A stretch of DNA of 5,260 nt from Anaerolineae bacterium (GTDB lineage Bacteria > Chloroflexota > Anaerolineae > Anaerolineales > Villigracilaceae): assembly GCA_003141915.1 (NCBI GenBank), contig PLNY01000108.1, positions 1 through 5,260 on the forward strand, written 5' to 3'. Shown piece by piece: positions 1 to 4,672 of this stretch; position 1 is the stretch's first letter; every line of letters starts with the position of its first letter. The notes under the pieces were generated by a model. The model ran no database searches. It saw nothing but the letters and a program-made list of their open reading frames with translations, and was not told where the DNA came from. The position numbers and the translations under genes were made by a program.

Positions 1-393
1 AACCGAGGCAGAAACAGACGTGAAATTCAATACCGTTACTGTACCGCCAAACTTACTTTGCATCGCTGCAACGACTTTGCCCTTGGTGGCATCATCAATT
101 TGTTTGGAGGTGATCGAATATGAGTCGGTGCCAAGCGGCTGGATGATCGCGTTACTCAAAGCTTGACCGGTGGTGGATTGATATTGATTGTAGACAGTTT
201 GAATATCATTGATGGATGGAAGCGTTCCAGAGAATTGGACCTCGAGCAGGGAACCGCCTCGAAAGTCAATGCTTAGAGCGAGGGGACCTTCATTGGGATT
301 ATTTATCCAATGGATCGCCATGAAGATGATTCCCGGCACAATCACGAGCAGGGAAATTAAAAAGTAGAGATAACGATTCTTGATGATGTTCAT
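1..393 (-). CDS. secF: Protein translocase subunit SecF (N-terminal 131 residues, cut by window edge)
   Basis: SecF pairs with SecD in the inner membrane and uses the proton gradient to help preproteins leave the SecYEG channel on the outer face. The visible part starts MNIIKNRYLYF, has a hydrophobic first membrane segment at about residues 9-27, and then the family signature DFRGGSLLEVQF at residues 43-54, which matches the FxGG(T/S) motif at the start of the first periplasmic domain. Residues 55-131 fit the rest of that domain. The reading frame stays open to base 1, so the later membrane segments, including the second half of the RND-like fold, lie outside the window. The ATG start is supported by a Shine-Dalgarno TAGGAG six bases upstream. 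It lies 9 bases after secD, so the two are almost certainly co-transcribed and translationally coupled. Family and gene name are secure because of the motif and the adjacent secD. Confidence 0.95.
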   Translation of the reverse strand, partial: MNIIKNRYLYFLISLLVIVPGIIFMAIHWINNPNEGPLALSIDFRGGSLLEVQFSGTLPSINDIQTVYNQYQSTTGQALSNAIIQPLGTDSYSITSKQIDDATKGKVVAAMQSKFGGTVTVLNFTSVSASV

Positions 394-399
394 GTAAAA

Positions 400-405
400 C
401 TCCTA
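400..405 (-). promoter_or_regulatory. secF ribosome binding site overlapping the secD stop codon
   Basis: Read on the minus strand, TAGGAG lies six bases before the secF ATG. Its first three bases are the TAG stop codon of secD. A ribosome ending secD therefore sits on the secF Shine-Dalgarno, which suits coupled production of the two partners in equal amounts. The site also fixes the secF start at base 393. Confidence 0.75.
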
Positions 406-1881
406 CAACCCGAACCAGTTCGGATGTTCATCCAGTTTCAGGTTATCAAGCACGAGGTGCAGATAGGTGCGCGTGACGATAATGGCGGTGAACAGGGAAA
501 TAACCACACCCAAAGCAAGGTTGATCGAGAAACCCTTCACCACACTTGCGCCGAATGTGTTCCCGAAGATGTAAAGGATGAGGCAGGTAATGAGGGTGGA
601 CGAATTTGAATCTCGGATGGATGGCCAGGCGCGTCTCCAGCCGAGGTCAATGGCCTGACGCAAGGTGCGGCCTGACCTCAGTTCTTCTTTGAGCCGTTCA
701 AAGATTAAGACGTTTGCATCTACGGCCATGCCGATACTGAGGATGAAGCCAGCGATACCGGGCAGGGTTAATGTGACGGGAATGACCTTGAAAAGCATTA
801 AGGAAATCAACGCATAGGTTACCAGTGCCAGGTCGGCGATGATGCCCGGCAGGCGATAATATAATCCCATGAAGAGGATGACGACGGATAGACCGATTGC
901 GCCTGCCAGCAAGCTCTTGCGAACCGATTCTGCGCCGAGAGTTGGACCGACGGTTTGACTCTCTACGACTTTAACCGGCACGGGCAGAGAACCATACCGC
1001 AATTGTACCGCAAGAGCATTAGCGCTATCGGCGGTGAAACTTCCTTGAATCACACCCTGTCCGCTAGTGATTGCCGTGTTGACTCTGGGTACTGAAATAG
1101 CCTTCTTATCGAGTACAATGGCGAGGTATTGACCAACGTGCGATGATGTGTAATCACTGAAGGCCTGTGAGCCGCTTGATTTTAGCGTGAAAGCAATCTC
1201 GTATTCGCCCAGCGACGAGGTCTGAACTGTAACGGTATCCAGCGCTGCGCCAGTTATGACGGTGTGATAGATGGTGGCCGGAGTTGTTTGAGTTGCAGTA
1301 GTTGGAGCGGTGGCTGATGGCGTGGTGCTGGCAACAGGTGTATTGGTTGCGGCAGGTTGAGTTGTAGCCGTAAGAGCAGGAGTGATGGCGGCAGATTGTG
1401 TTGCGCCAGTAGTTGTTGGTTTTGTCGCGGACGTTTGACCGTAGTCAGTCTGGATTATTGTGCCTTCAGGTACGGGATTATTTCCCATATCTACGAATTC
1501 AAGCAAACCGGTTTGCTGCAAAGCGGCTACCACTTGCTCGGGATTGTTAATCCCGGGGAATTGAGCCACGATGCGGCAGTTGCCGGCAACTTGCATGGTG
1601 ACTTCACTTACACCTAAAGCATTGGCGCGGCTTTCCAGGATTTGACGCGTAACATTCAATTCATTAGGATCTACAGTGCCACAATTGGGCACATCGGCTT
1701 GAAGCAAAGTCTGAAGTCCGCCGCGCAAATCCAGTCCAAGGCGGATATCGGTGTCGAGATTAACAAGCATTTTATCGTTCGTTGGGTTGGCAATCGAAAT
1801 ATTCTTACTCAAGTCCACCCATAATGAAAAGGCGATGAGCAGAATGATCACGACCAGCCAAATATTGCGGCTACGAGACAT
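403..1881 (-). CDS. secD: Protein translocase subunit SecD
   Basis: SecD is the larger half of the SecDF complex, an RND-family membrane protein that pulls translocating preproteins using proton motive force. Membrane segment 1 is at about residues 7-25. The D1 signature DIRLGLDLRGG is at 45-55, and the periplasmic P1 domain follows in two parts (about 56-147 and 205-308). The SVGPTLG-like stretch QTVGPTLG is at 309-316, followed by five membrane segments at roughly 324-341, 346-364, 374-395, 427-445 and 453-475. Segment 4 carries GMAVDANVLIFER (384-396). By homology its Asp388 is the membrane aspartate needed for proton coupling. Between the P1 halves lies a low-complexity insert rich in Thr, Ala and Pro (about 148-203), listed separately. 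The ATG is preceded on the minus strand by GGATGGAG (1888-1895), a good Shine-Dalgarno at 6 bases. At 492 residues it is somewhat longer than compact SecD proteins because of the insert. Identification is secure. Confidence 0.97.
   Translation of the reverse strand: MSRSRNIWLVVIILLIAFSLWVDLSKNISIANPTNDKMLVNLDTDIRLGLDLRGGLQTLLQADVPNCGTVDPNELNVTRQILESRANALGVSEVTMQVAGNCRIVAQFPGINNPEQVVAALQQTGLLEFVDMGNNPVPEGTIIQTDYGQTSATKPTTTGATQSAAITPALTATTQPAATNTPVASTTPSATAPTTATQTTPATIYHTVITGAALDTVTVQTSSLGEYEIAFTLKSSGSQAFSDYTSSHVGQYLAIVLDKKAISVPRVNTAITSGQGVIQGSFTADSANALAVQLRYGSLPVPVKVVESQTVGPTLGAESVRKSLLAGAIGLSVVILFMGLYYRLPGIIADLALVTYALISLMLFKVIPVTLTLPGIAGFILSIGMAVDANVLIFERLKEELRSGRTLRQAIDLGWRRAWPSIRDSNSSTLITCLILYIFGNTFGASVVKGFSINLALGVVISLFTAIIVTRTYLHLVLDNLKLDEHPNWFGL
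1273..1440 (-). other. Thr/Ala/Pro-rich low-complexity segment inside SecD
   Basis: This codes for SecD residues of about 148-203, which are almost entirely Thr, Ala, Pro, Ser and Gln, with stretches such as TTQPAATNTPVASTTPSA. It interrupts the P1 domain between GNNPVPEGT and the segment that resumes at IYHTVITGAALD. By topology it should lie on the outer face of the membrane. Such composition suggests a flexible, extended linker and perhaps a site of O-glycosylation; the last point is inference. The reading frame is continuous through it, so it is an in-frame insert and not a frameshift. Confidence 0.8.
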
Positions 1882-1898
1882 GGTTTACTCCATCCAGC

Positions 1899-1964
1899 AT
1901 GGTTCATTTAAAAACCAAAGTGATTCTGAATTTTGAACCAACATGGTTTTGAATTTTGAACCAT
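1899..1964 (-). promoter_or_regulatory. Candidate structured leader of the secDF mRNA
   Basis: In the predicted untranslated leader, ATGGTTCA (minus strand, 1964-1957) is the exact complement of TGAACCAT (1906-1899), which ends a few bases before the secD Shine-Dalgarno at 1888-1895. The second repeat copy (TGGTTCA, 1940-1934) could pair with seven of the same bases. The two pairings exclude each other, and a smaller AACCA-TGT-TGGTT hairpin competes as well. This looks like a possible switch for secD expression, but the pairing is short and AT-rich and could be chance. No known riboswitch family is recognised. Confidence 0.3.
1927..1963. repeat. Two direct repeats of TGAATTTTGAACCA, 23-bp period
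   Basis: TGAATTTTGAACCA occurs at 1927-1940 and again exactly at 1950-1963, a 14-base perfect repeat with a 23-base period, near two helical turns. Both copies fall in the secDF leader, between its predicted promoter and start codon. They could be tandem protein-binding sites, alternative RNA-pairing arms, or a small local duplication. Confidence 0.75.
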
Positions 1965-1986
1965 AAAAATACCAGCTTTTGGCTGG
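1964..1986 (-). terminator. Weak hairpin plus U-run after the P-loop gene / at the 5' end of the secDF leader
   Basis: On the minus strand CCAGC, loop CAAAA, GCTGG (1986-1972) is followed by TATTTTTA (1971-1964). This has the shape of an intrinsic terminator, but the stem is only five base pairs. It lies about 70 bases past the P-loop gene stop and also just downstream of the predicted secDF promoter. It could end the phosphatase unit, attenuate secDF, or act as a stabilising 5' hairpin of the secDF mRNA. Confidence 0.4.
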
Positions 1987-1995
1987 CGCGGCGTG

Positions 1996-2024
1996 ATTAT
2001 ACTCTGAAAGTACGCGCTTGTCAG
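1996..2024 (-). promoter_or_regulatory. Sigma-70-type promoter for secDF
   Basis: On the minus strand there is a -35 box CTGACA (2024-2019, five of six consensus bases), a spacer of exactly 17, and a perfect -10 box TATAAT (2001-1996). Transcription would start near 1989, leaving a leader of roughly 108 bases before the secD ATG. It lies in the gap after the P-loop gene, so secDF need not depend on the upstream unit. Confidence 0.75.
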
Positions 2025-2054
2025 CAGAAATACGACAGGGAGTATCTTGTCCGA

Positions 2055-2432
2055 TTAAGTTTGGTCCTTTGGTCTAATGAAGCCGAGCGCGCATTTCAAT
2101 ACTTCTGCCGGCGAAAGATTGTCGGTTCCGATGATCAGGTCGGCGTGTTGGCGGGCGTGATCGAGGCGGCGCAGTTGCTCTTTATATTCATCTTCATTCC
2201 AATTCAATTTTCGGCGTTGCGTGGAAACTTCAAAAGAGGAATCTAAATAGATCAACAAATCTGGATGGGTGATCCGCTGCCACATATATGGAACATAAGA
2301 ATGTTCCTGCGCAATGTGGCGGCATCGGAAACCTTCACGTTCCAAGCCCGCGATCAATGTGGTTTTGCCAGAGCCGCATGGCCCAACAACGCCGATGAGG
2401 AATTTACGATCAGGCTCTTCTTTTTCGTTCAT
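2055..2432 (-). CDS. Small P-loop NTPase, nucleotide-kinase-like, substrate unknown
   Basis: This 125-residue soluble protein has a clear Walker A motif, GPCGSGKTT, at residues 17-25 after a beta strand (FLIGVV). A second strand, DLLIYLD (58-64), fits the Walker-B-like strand of the fold. Basic residues in TQRRKLNW (71-78) resemble the lid region of small-molecule kinases. The segment ADLIIGTDNLSPAEVL (97-112) matches the late strand seen in shikimate, gluconate and deoxynucleoside kinases, where it is often 'aDlvIdts'. It is shorter than typical kinases of that group (about 160-200 residues), with little room for a full substrate-binding domain. Its ATG overlaps the phosphatase stop codon as ATGA, and no Shine-Dalgarno is visible, so translation probably depends on coupling. 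I do not recognise a specific gene. It could be a true kinase, a regulatory ATP/GTP-binding protein, or a degenerate family member. Confidence 0.85.
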   Translation of the reverse strand: MNEKEEPDRKFLIGVVGPCGSGKTTLIAGLEREGFRCRHIAQEHSYVPYMWQRITHPDLLIYLDSSFEVSTQRRKLNWNEDEYKEQLRRLDHARQHADLIIGTDNLSPAEVLKCALGFIRPKDQT

Positions 2433-3133
2433 CCGATGGGAAGCCGCACGGTCATGCGGCGGACTTCATCGCCGTTGCGCGGAGCAACCTTCAGAACGAG
2501 CACACTGATATCGTCGGCCGGCCGGCCTTCGTCCAGCTTGACCGCATAAGCCAGCAGGTCGTCAGCGAGTTCCTGCGGCATCGGTTCCTGTTCTTCGAGC
2601 AAGGATTCGATGACTTCGCAAACATCCATCGGCTCGCCTCGCCGCTCACCTGCGTGAGTCAAGCCATCGGTATAAATGACAATGGTCAGACCCGATTCGA
2701 TTTCGATCTCGGTGATGATCGGGCGGACATCGCGCGAAGTTCCAAGCGGGACGCTTTCTCCGCTGAGACAATCGGTCTGATTGCCGCGTGTGATGAAAAT
2801 CGGACAGGGATTGTTGCGCGTCAGAACGATGGTGCCGCTGTGCAAATCCACCGATGCGATGTTGAGCGTGCTGATGACCTTTCCTTTTTTATCCGTATAG
2901 AGCGCGTCCGACGCGGCGCGCGCCGCCGCACCGTCGCGTACGCCTTCGGCCAGCAGTCCGATCACTTTGCGGACAACCATCATTGAAATCGCTTTCGCGC
3001 CGCGGCCCGACGTTTGTCCATCGGCCAGCACCACAGATAATCCGCCGTTCGGTCGTTCAATTACTTCGAGAGTGTCGCCGCTTTCGGACGATGCGTACCA
3101 TTTGATTTTCGCAACTGCGATCTGCACTTCCAT
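2429..3133 (-). CDS. Stand-alone SpoIIE/PP2C-type serine/threonine protein phosphatase
   Basis: This is predicted to be a metal-dependent (Mn/Mg) phosphatase of the SpoIIE/RsbU branch of PP2C, which removes phosphate from Ser/Thr, classically on anti-sigma-factor antagonists. Numbered from the chosen ATG (234 residues), the metal-binding pattern is intact: SGD with Asp20, VLADGQTSGRG with Asp38-Gly39, IVIYTDGLTHA with Asp156-Gly157, and RPADDISVLVL with Asp207/Asp208. The protein is essentially one catalytic domain, with no PAS, GAF, HAMP or membrane segment, so it must receive its signal from a partner. The frame is open upstream to a GTG at 3169. I prefer the ATG at 3133 because the phosphatase fold begins there, and the upstream bases carry divergent promoter boxes. 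No Shine-Dalgarno precedes it, which fits a leaderless mRNA. It is followed by the P-loop gene with a 4-base overlap. The fold is secure; the target is unknown. Confidence 0.88.
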   Translation of the reverse strand: MEVQIAVAKIKWYASSESGDTLEVIERPNGGLSVVLADGQTSGRGAKAISMMVVRKVIGLLAEGVRDGAAARAASDALYTDKKGKVISTLNIASVDLHSGTIVLTRNNPCPIFITRGNQTDCLSGESVPLGTSRDVRPIITEIEIESGLTIVIYTDGLTHAGERRGEPMDVCEVIESLLEEQEPMPQELADDLLAYAVKLDEGRPADDISVLVLKVAPRNGDEVRRMTVRLPIG

Positions 3134-3140
3134 GAGATTG

Positions 3141-3169
3141 ATTTTACAACGTTTCGGGCTTGACGTCAC
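3141..3169 (-). promoter_or_regulatory. Candidate promoter for the phosphatase/P-loop unit
   Basis: On the minus strand GTGACG (3169-3164, four of six -35 bases), a 17-base spacer and TAAAAT (3146-3141, five of six -10 bases) lie directly before the phosphatase ATG at 3133. Transcription would begin at or within a base or two of the ATG, giving a leaderless message. The -35 shares the TGACGTCA palindrome (3161-3168) with the -35 of the opposite rpmF promoter. Confidence 0.5.
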
Positions 3170-3188
3170 TGCCTTCTGCCGCTATAAT
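3160..3188 (+). promoter_or_regulatory. Strong sigma-70-type promoter for rpmF-fabD
   Basis: TTGACG at 3160-3165 (five of six consensus bases), a 17-base spacer and perfect TATAAT at 3183-3188 form a near-consensus promoter. Transcription is expected near 3195, about 68 bases before the rpmF start. Strong promoter elements fit a ribosomal protein gene. Confidence 0.85.
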
Positions 3189-3210
3189 CCGTCCGCTTCA
3201 TTAGACGTTT

Positions 3211-3238
3211 CGTAGTAACGACTTAAGTCGTTACTACG
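3211..3238. repeat. Perfect 28-bp palindrome in the rpmF leader
   Basis: CGTAGTAACGACTT is followed immediately by its exact reverse complement, with no spacer. As RNA it would fold into a stem of about 12 base pairs with a TTAA loop, followed by TTTT at 3239-3242. It lies between the rpmF promoter and the Shine-Dalgarno (AAGGA, 3251-3255). It may be a copy of a dispersed palindromic repeat, a dimeric protein-binding site, or a weak attenuator. From one window these cannot be told apart. Confidence 0.9.
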
Positions 3239-3262
3239 TTTTATGTAGATAAGGAAAAAGTC

Positions 3263-3463
3263 ATGACCCCACACCCCAAACGCAAACACTCCAAGGGCCG
3301 CCGCGATCGCCGCCGCTCTCACGATGCATTGGAAGCGCGTAATCTCGTTGCTTGTTCCAATTGCGGTTCAATGCGCCTGCCTCATACCGTCTGCCCTAAC
3401 TGCGGACATTATCAAGGCCGGGAAGTGTTTGAAGTCAAAAAAGAAAAACAAAACCCGGAGTAG
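3263..3463 (+). CDS. rpmF: 50S ribosomal protein L32, zinc-binding form
   Basis: L32 is a small component of the large ribosomal subunit. The 66-residue product begins MTPHPKRKHSKGRRDRRRSHDAL, a basic N-terminal stretch typical of bacterial L32 (PKRK.SK.RR..RR.H). It then has a four-cysteine zinc site, CSNC (31-34) and CPNC (44-47), 13 residues apart between first cysteines. This is therefore the zinc-binding (C+) type and not the Cys-free version expressed under zinc limitation in some bacteria. The C-terminus is Lys/Glu-rich. The ATG follows AAGGA by 7 bases. It is the first gene of a probable rpmF-fabD unit; in E. coli rpmF heads rpmF-plsX-fabH-fabD, so the association is conserved in shortened form. 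Confidence 0.95.
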   Translation: MTPHPKRKHSKGRRDRRRSHDALEARNLVACSNCGSMRLPHTVCPNCGHYQGREVFEVKKEKQNPE

Positions 3464-3470
3464 TTCGCAG

Positions 3471-3502
3471 CGAGCCGTGACGAACACGGCTCGTTTGTGT
3501 TT
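3471..3502 (+). terminator. Terminator-like hairpin between rpmF and fabD
   Basis: CGAGCCGTG (3471-3479), loop ACGAA, and CACGGCTCG (3485-3493) form a perfect 9-base-pair GC-rich stem, followed by TTTGTGTTT (3494-3502). This resembles an intrinsic terminator with an imperfect U-run. No clear promoter lies between it and fabD, so it more likely lowers than blocks fabD transcription, letting L32 mRNA exceed fabD mRNA. It may also be an RNA-processing or stability element. Confidence 0.6.
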
Positions 3503-3522
3503 AAAAGGCAGAGGACATTTCC

Positions 3523-4464
3523 ATGAAACTTGATGCCAAAACAACTGTATTTGTATTTCCCGGGCAAGGTTCGCAGGCCGTTGGAATGGGGTGTGAGCTG
3601 GCTTCGGCTTATGATGTAGCTCGGAAAACTTTTGAAGAAGCAGATTCCATTCTCCATTCTCCGTTCTCCAAACTAATGTGGGAAGGACCGGAATCAGAAT
3701 TGAACGATACGATTAACACCCAGCCCGCGTTGTTCGTTCATTCGATGGCTTCATTCCAAGTTTTCTCGCATCTCTATCCGGACCTCAAGCCTGCCGCGCT
3801 GGCCGGACATTCCCTCGGCGAACTATCGGCTCTCGCCGCGGCTGAAGCTTTGTCTTTTGAATCAGGCCTGCGTCTCGTTCGCAAACGCGGCGAGTTGATG
3901 AAGAAGGCCGGTGAAATGAATCCCGGCGGCATGGCCGCGATTTTGAATCTCGATATTCCATCGCTCGAAAAAGTTTGCGCGGAAGCCAGCCGCGCAGGCG
4001 AGCCGGTGCAAGTGGCAAATGATAATTGTCCCGGGCAGGTGGTGATCTCCGGCGCGAAAGCCGCGGTCGAGCGCGCCATGGAAGGCGCAAAAGCCGCGGG
4101 AGCGAAGCGCGCGATCCCGCTGGCAGTCTCGATTGCCGCGCATTCCAAATTGATGGATTCGATTCAGGGCGAATGGAATGAAGCGGTGAATAATGCAGGC
4201 ATCACGGATGCAAAGATTCAAATCATTGGGAATGTTGTCGCCAAGTCGATTCAATCTGCCGCCGATTTGCGCCTCGATATTCAATCGCAGTTGCAATCGC
4301 GCGTCCGCTGGACGGAAACGATTCAACTTTTGACGGGGCAGGGAATTACAAGCTTTGACGAGGCGGGAACGGGAAATGTTTTGTTGGGATTGATCCGCCG
4401 TATCAATCCCTCGACAATGGGTTATCCGCTTAGCAATCCGTCCGATTTTGTGATGCTAGAATAG
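3523..4464 (+). CDS. fabD: Malonyl-CoA:ACP transacylase
   Basis: This enzyme moves the malonyl group from coenzyme A to acyl carrier protein, supplying the extender unit of type II fatty-acid synthesis in the cytoplasm. The 313-residue length is normal for the family. Near the N-terminus is FPGQGSQ (12-18), which helps form the oxyanion hole. The nucleophile motif GHSLGE (95-100) places the active serine at Ser97. Arg122 in VRKRGELM fits the arginine that binds the malonyl carboxylate. His207 in VSIAAHSKLM fits the catalytic histidine, although the usual 'PFHS' reads 'AAHS' here. Gln256 in QSQLQSRVRW fits the conserved late Gln. The ATG follows GAGGA (3511-3515) by 7 bases. It lies 59 bases after rpmF with a hairpin between. 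Neither plsX, fabH, fabG nor acpP is next to it in the window. Identification is secure. Confidence 0.96.
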   Translation: MKLDAKTTVFVFPGQGSQAVGMGCELASAYDVARKTFEEADSILHSPFSKLMWEGPESELNDTINTQPALFVHSMASFQVFSHLYPDLKPAALAGHSLGELSALAAAEALSFESGLRLVRKRGELMKKAGEMNPGGMAAILNLDIPSLEKVCAEASRAGEPVQVANDNCPGQVVISGAKAAVERAMEGAKAAGAKRAIPLAVSIAAHSKLMDSIQGEWNEAVNNAGITDAKIQIIGNVVAKSIQSAADLRLDIQSQLQSRVRWTETIQLLTGQGITSFDEAGTGNVLLGLIRRINPSTMGYPLSNPSDFVMLE

Positions 4465-4482
4465 CTGCCGTTCGCAGCTTTG
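4463..4482 (+). terminator. Possible weak terminator at the end of fabD
   Basis: AGCTGC (4463-4468), loop CGTTC, and GCAGCT (4474-4479) form a 6-base-pair stem that begins inside the fabD stop codon and is followed by a very short T-run (TTT, 4479-4481). The short stem and poor U-run make termination uncertain, but no better candidate is visible in the 208-base gap before the next gene. Confidence 0.35.
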
Positions 4483-4536
4483 AAGATCATATTCCATTTG
4501 AAGTGATCGAATCGGGACAGAAAACGTGAATTGTTA

Positions 4537-4554
4537 CGGGTTGAAATTAACCCG
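4537..4554. repeat. Inverted repeat CGGGTT / AACCCG in the fabD-acyltransferase gap
   Basis: CGGGTT (4537-4542) and AACCCG (4549-4554) flank six bases, GAAATT. The hairpin is followed by A-rich sequence on the plus strand and has no U-run after it on either strand, so it does not look like a standard terminator. It may be a protein-binding site or simply chance. The rest of the gap (4483-4672) is AT-rich, with only the possible promoter at 4609 noted. Confidence 0.4.
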
Positions 4555-4595
4555 AAAAACCTTCATATAGGATATCAACAACGAAACCTGCCTTG

Positions 4596-4617
4596 CTGAT
4601 TGAACCGATATAATCAG
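4596..4617 (+). promoter_or_regulatory. Possible -10 box within an inverted repeat, before the acyltransferase gene
   Basis: A perfect TATAAT lies at 4609-4614, about 60 bases before the next start codon. No good -35 box is found 16-18 bases upstream. The -10 overlaps the right arm of an inverted repeat, CTGATT (4596-4601) and AATCAG (4612-4617), which could be an operator or activator site. Support is modest because the region is AT-rich. Confidence 0.35.
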
Positions 4618-4672
4618 GCTGACGCCTCAAATGCTCAAAAGTTAATTTGCCAAAATCAAAAGAGTGAAAATA

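Noticed and set aside
1273..1440. Possible frameshift or tandem-repeat expansion in secD
   Set aside because: The frame is open across the whole tract and both flanks match SecD in the same frame; no exact tandem unit is visible, only biased composition.
424..1824. Plus-strand open frames opposite secD (60-86 codons)
   Set aside because: They are opposite a complete, motif-supported secD and have no family features.
1956..2246. Plus-strand open frame of 96 codons across the secDF leader and the P-loop gene
   Set aside because: It lies opposite a gene with a clear Walker A motif, has no recognisable domain, and crosses the minus-strand promoter region.
3134..3169. GTG start at 3169 for the phosphatase, adding 12 residues
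   Set aside because: The extension (beginning MTSSPKRCKINL) does not resemble phosphatase N-termini, it has a poorly spaced Shine-Dalgarno, and it would place coding sequence over both divergent promoter regions.
3774..4326. Several minus-strand open frames of 101-154 codons inside fabD
   Set aside because: They are shadows caused by GC-rich codons in fabD: Arg/Ala-rich, overlapping one another, with no motif, while fabD is unambiguous.
4537..4554. CGGGTT/AACCCG hairpin as a terminator for fabD
   Set aside because: It is followed by A-rich sequence on the plus strand and by no T-run on the minus strand, so it lacks the U-tract of an intrinsic terminator.
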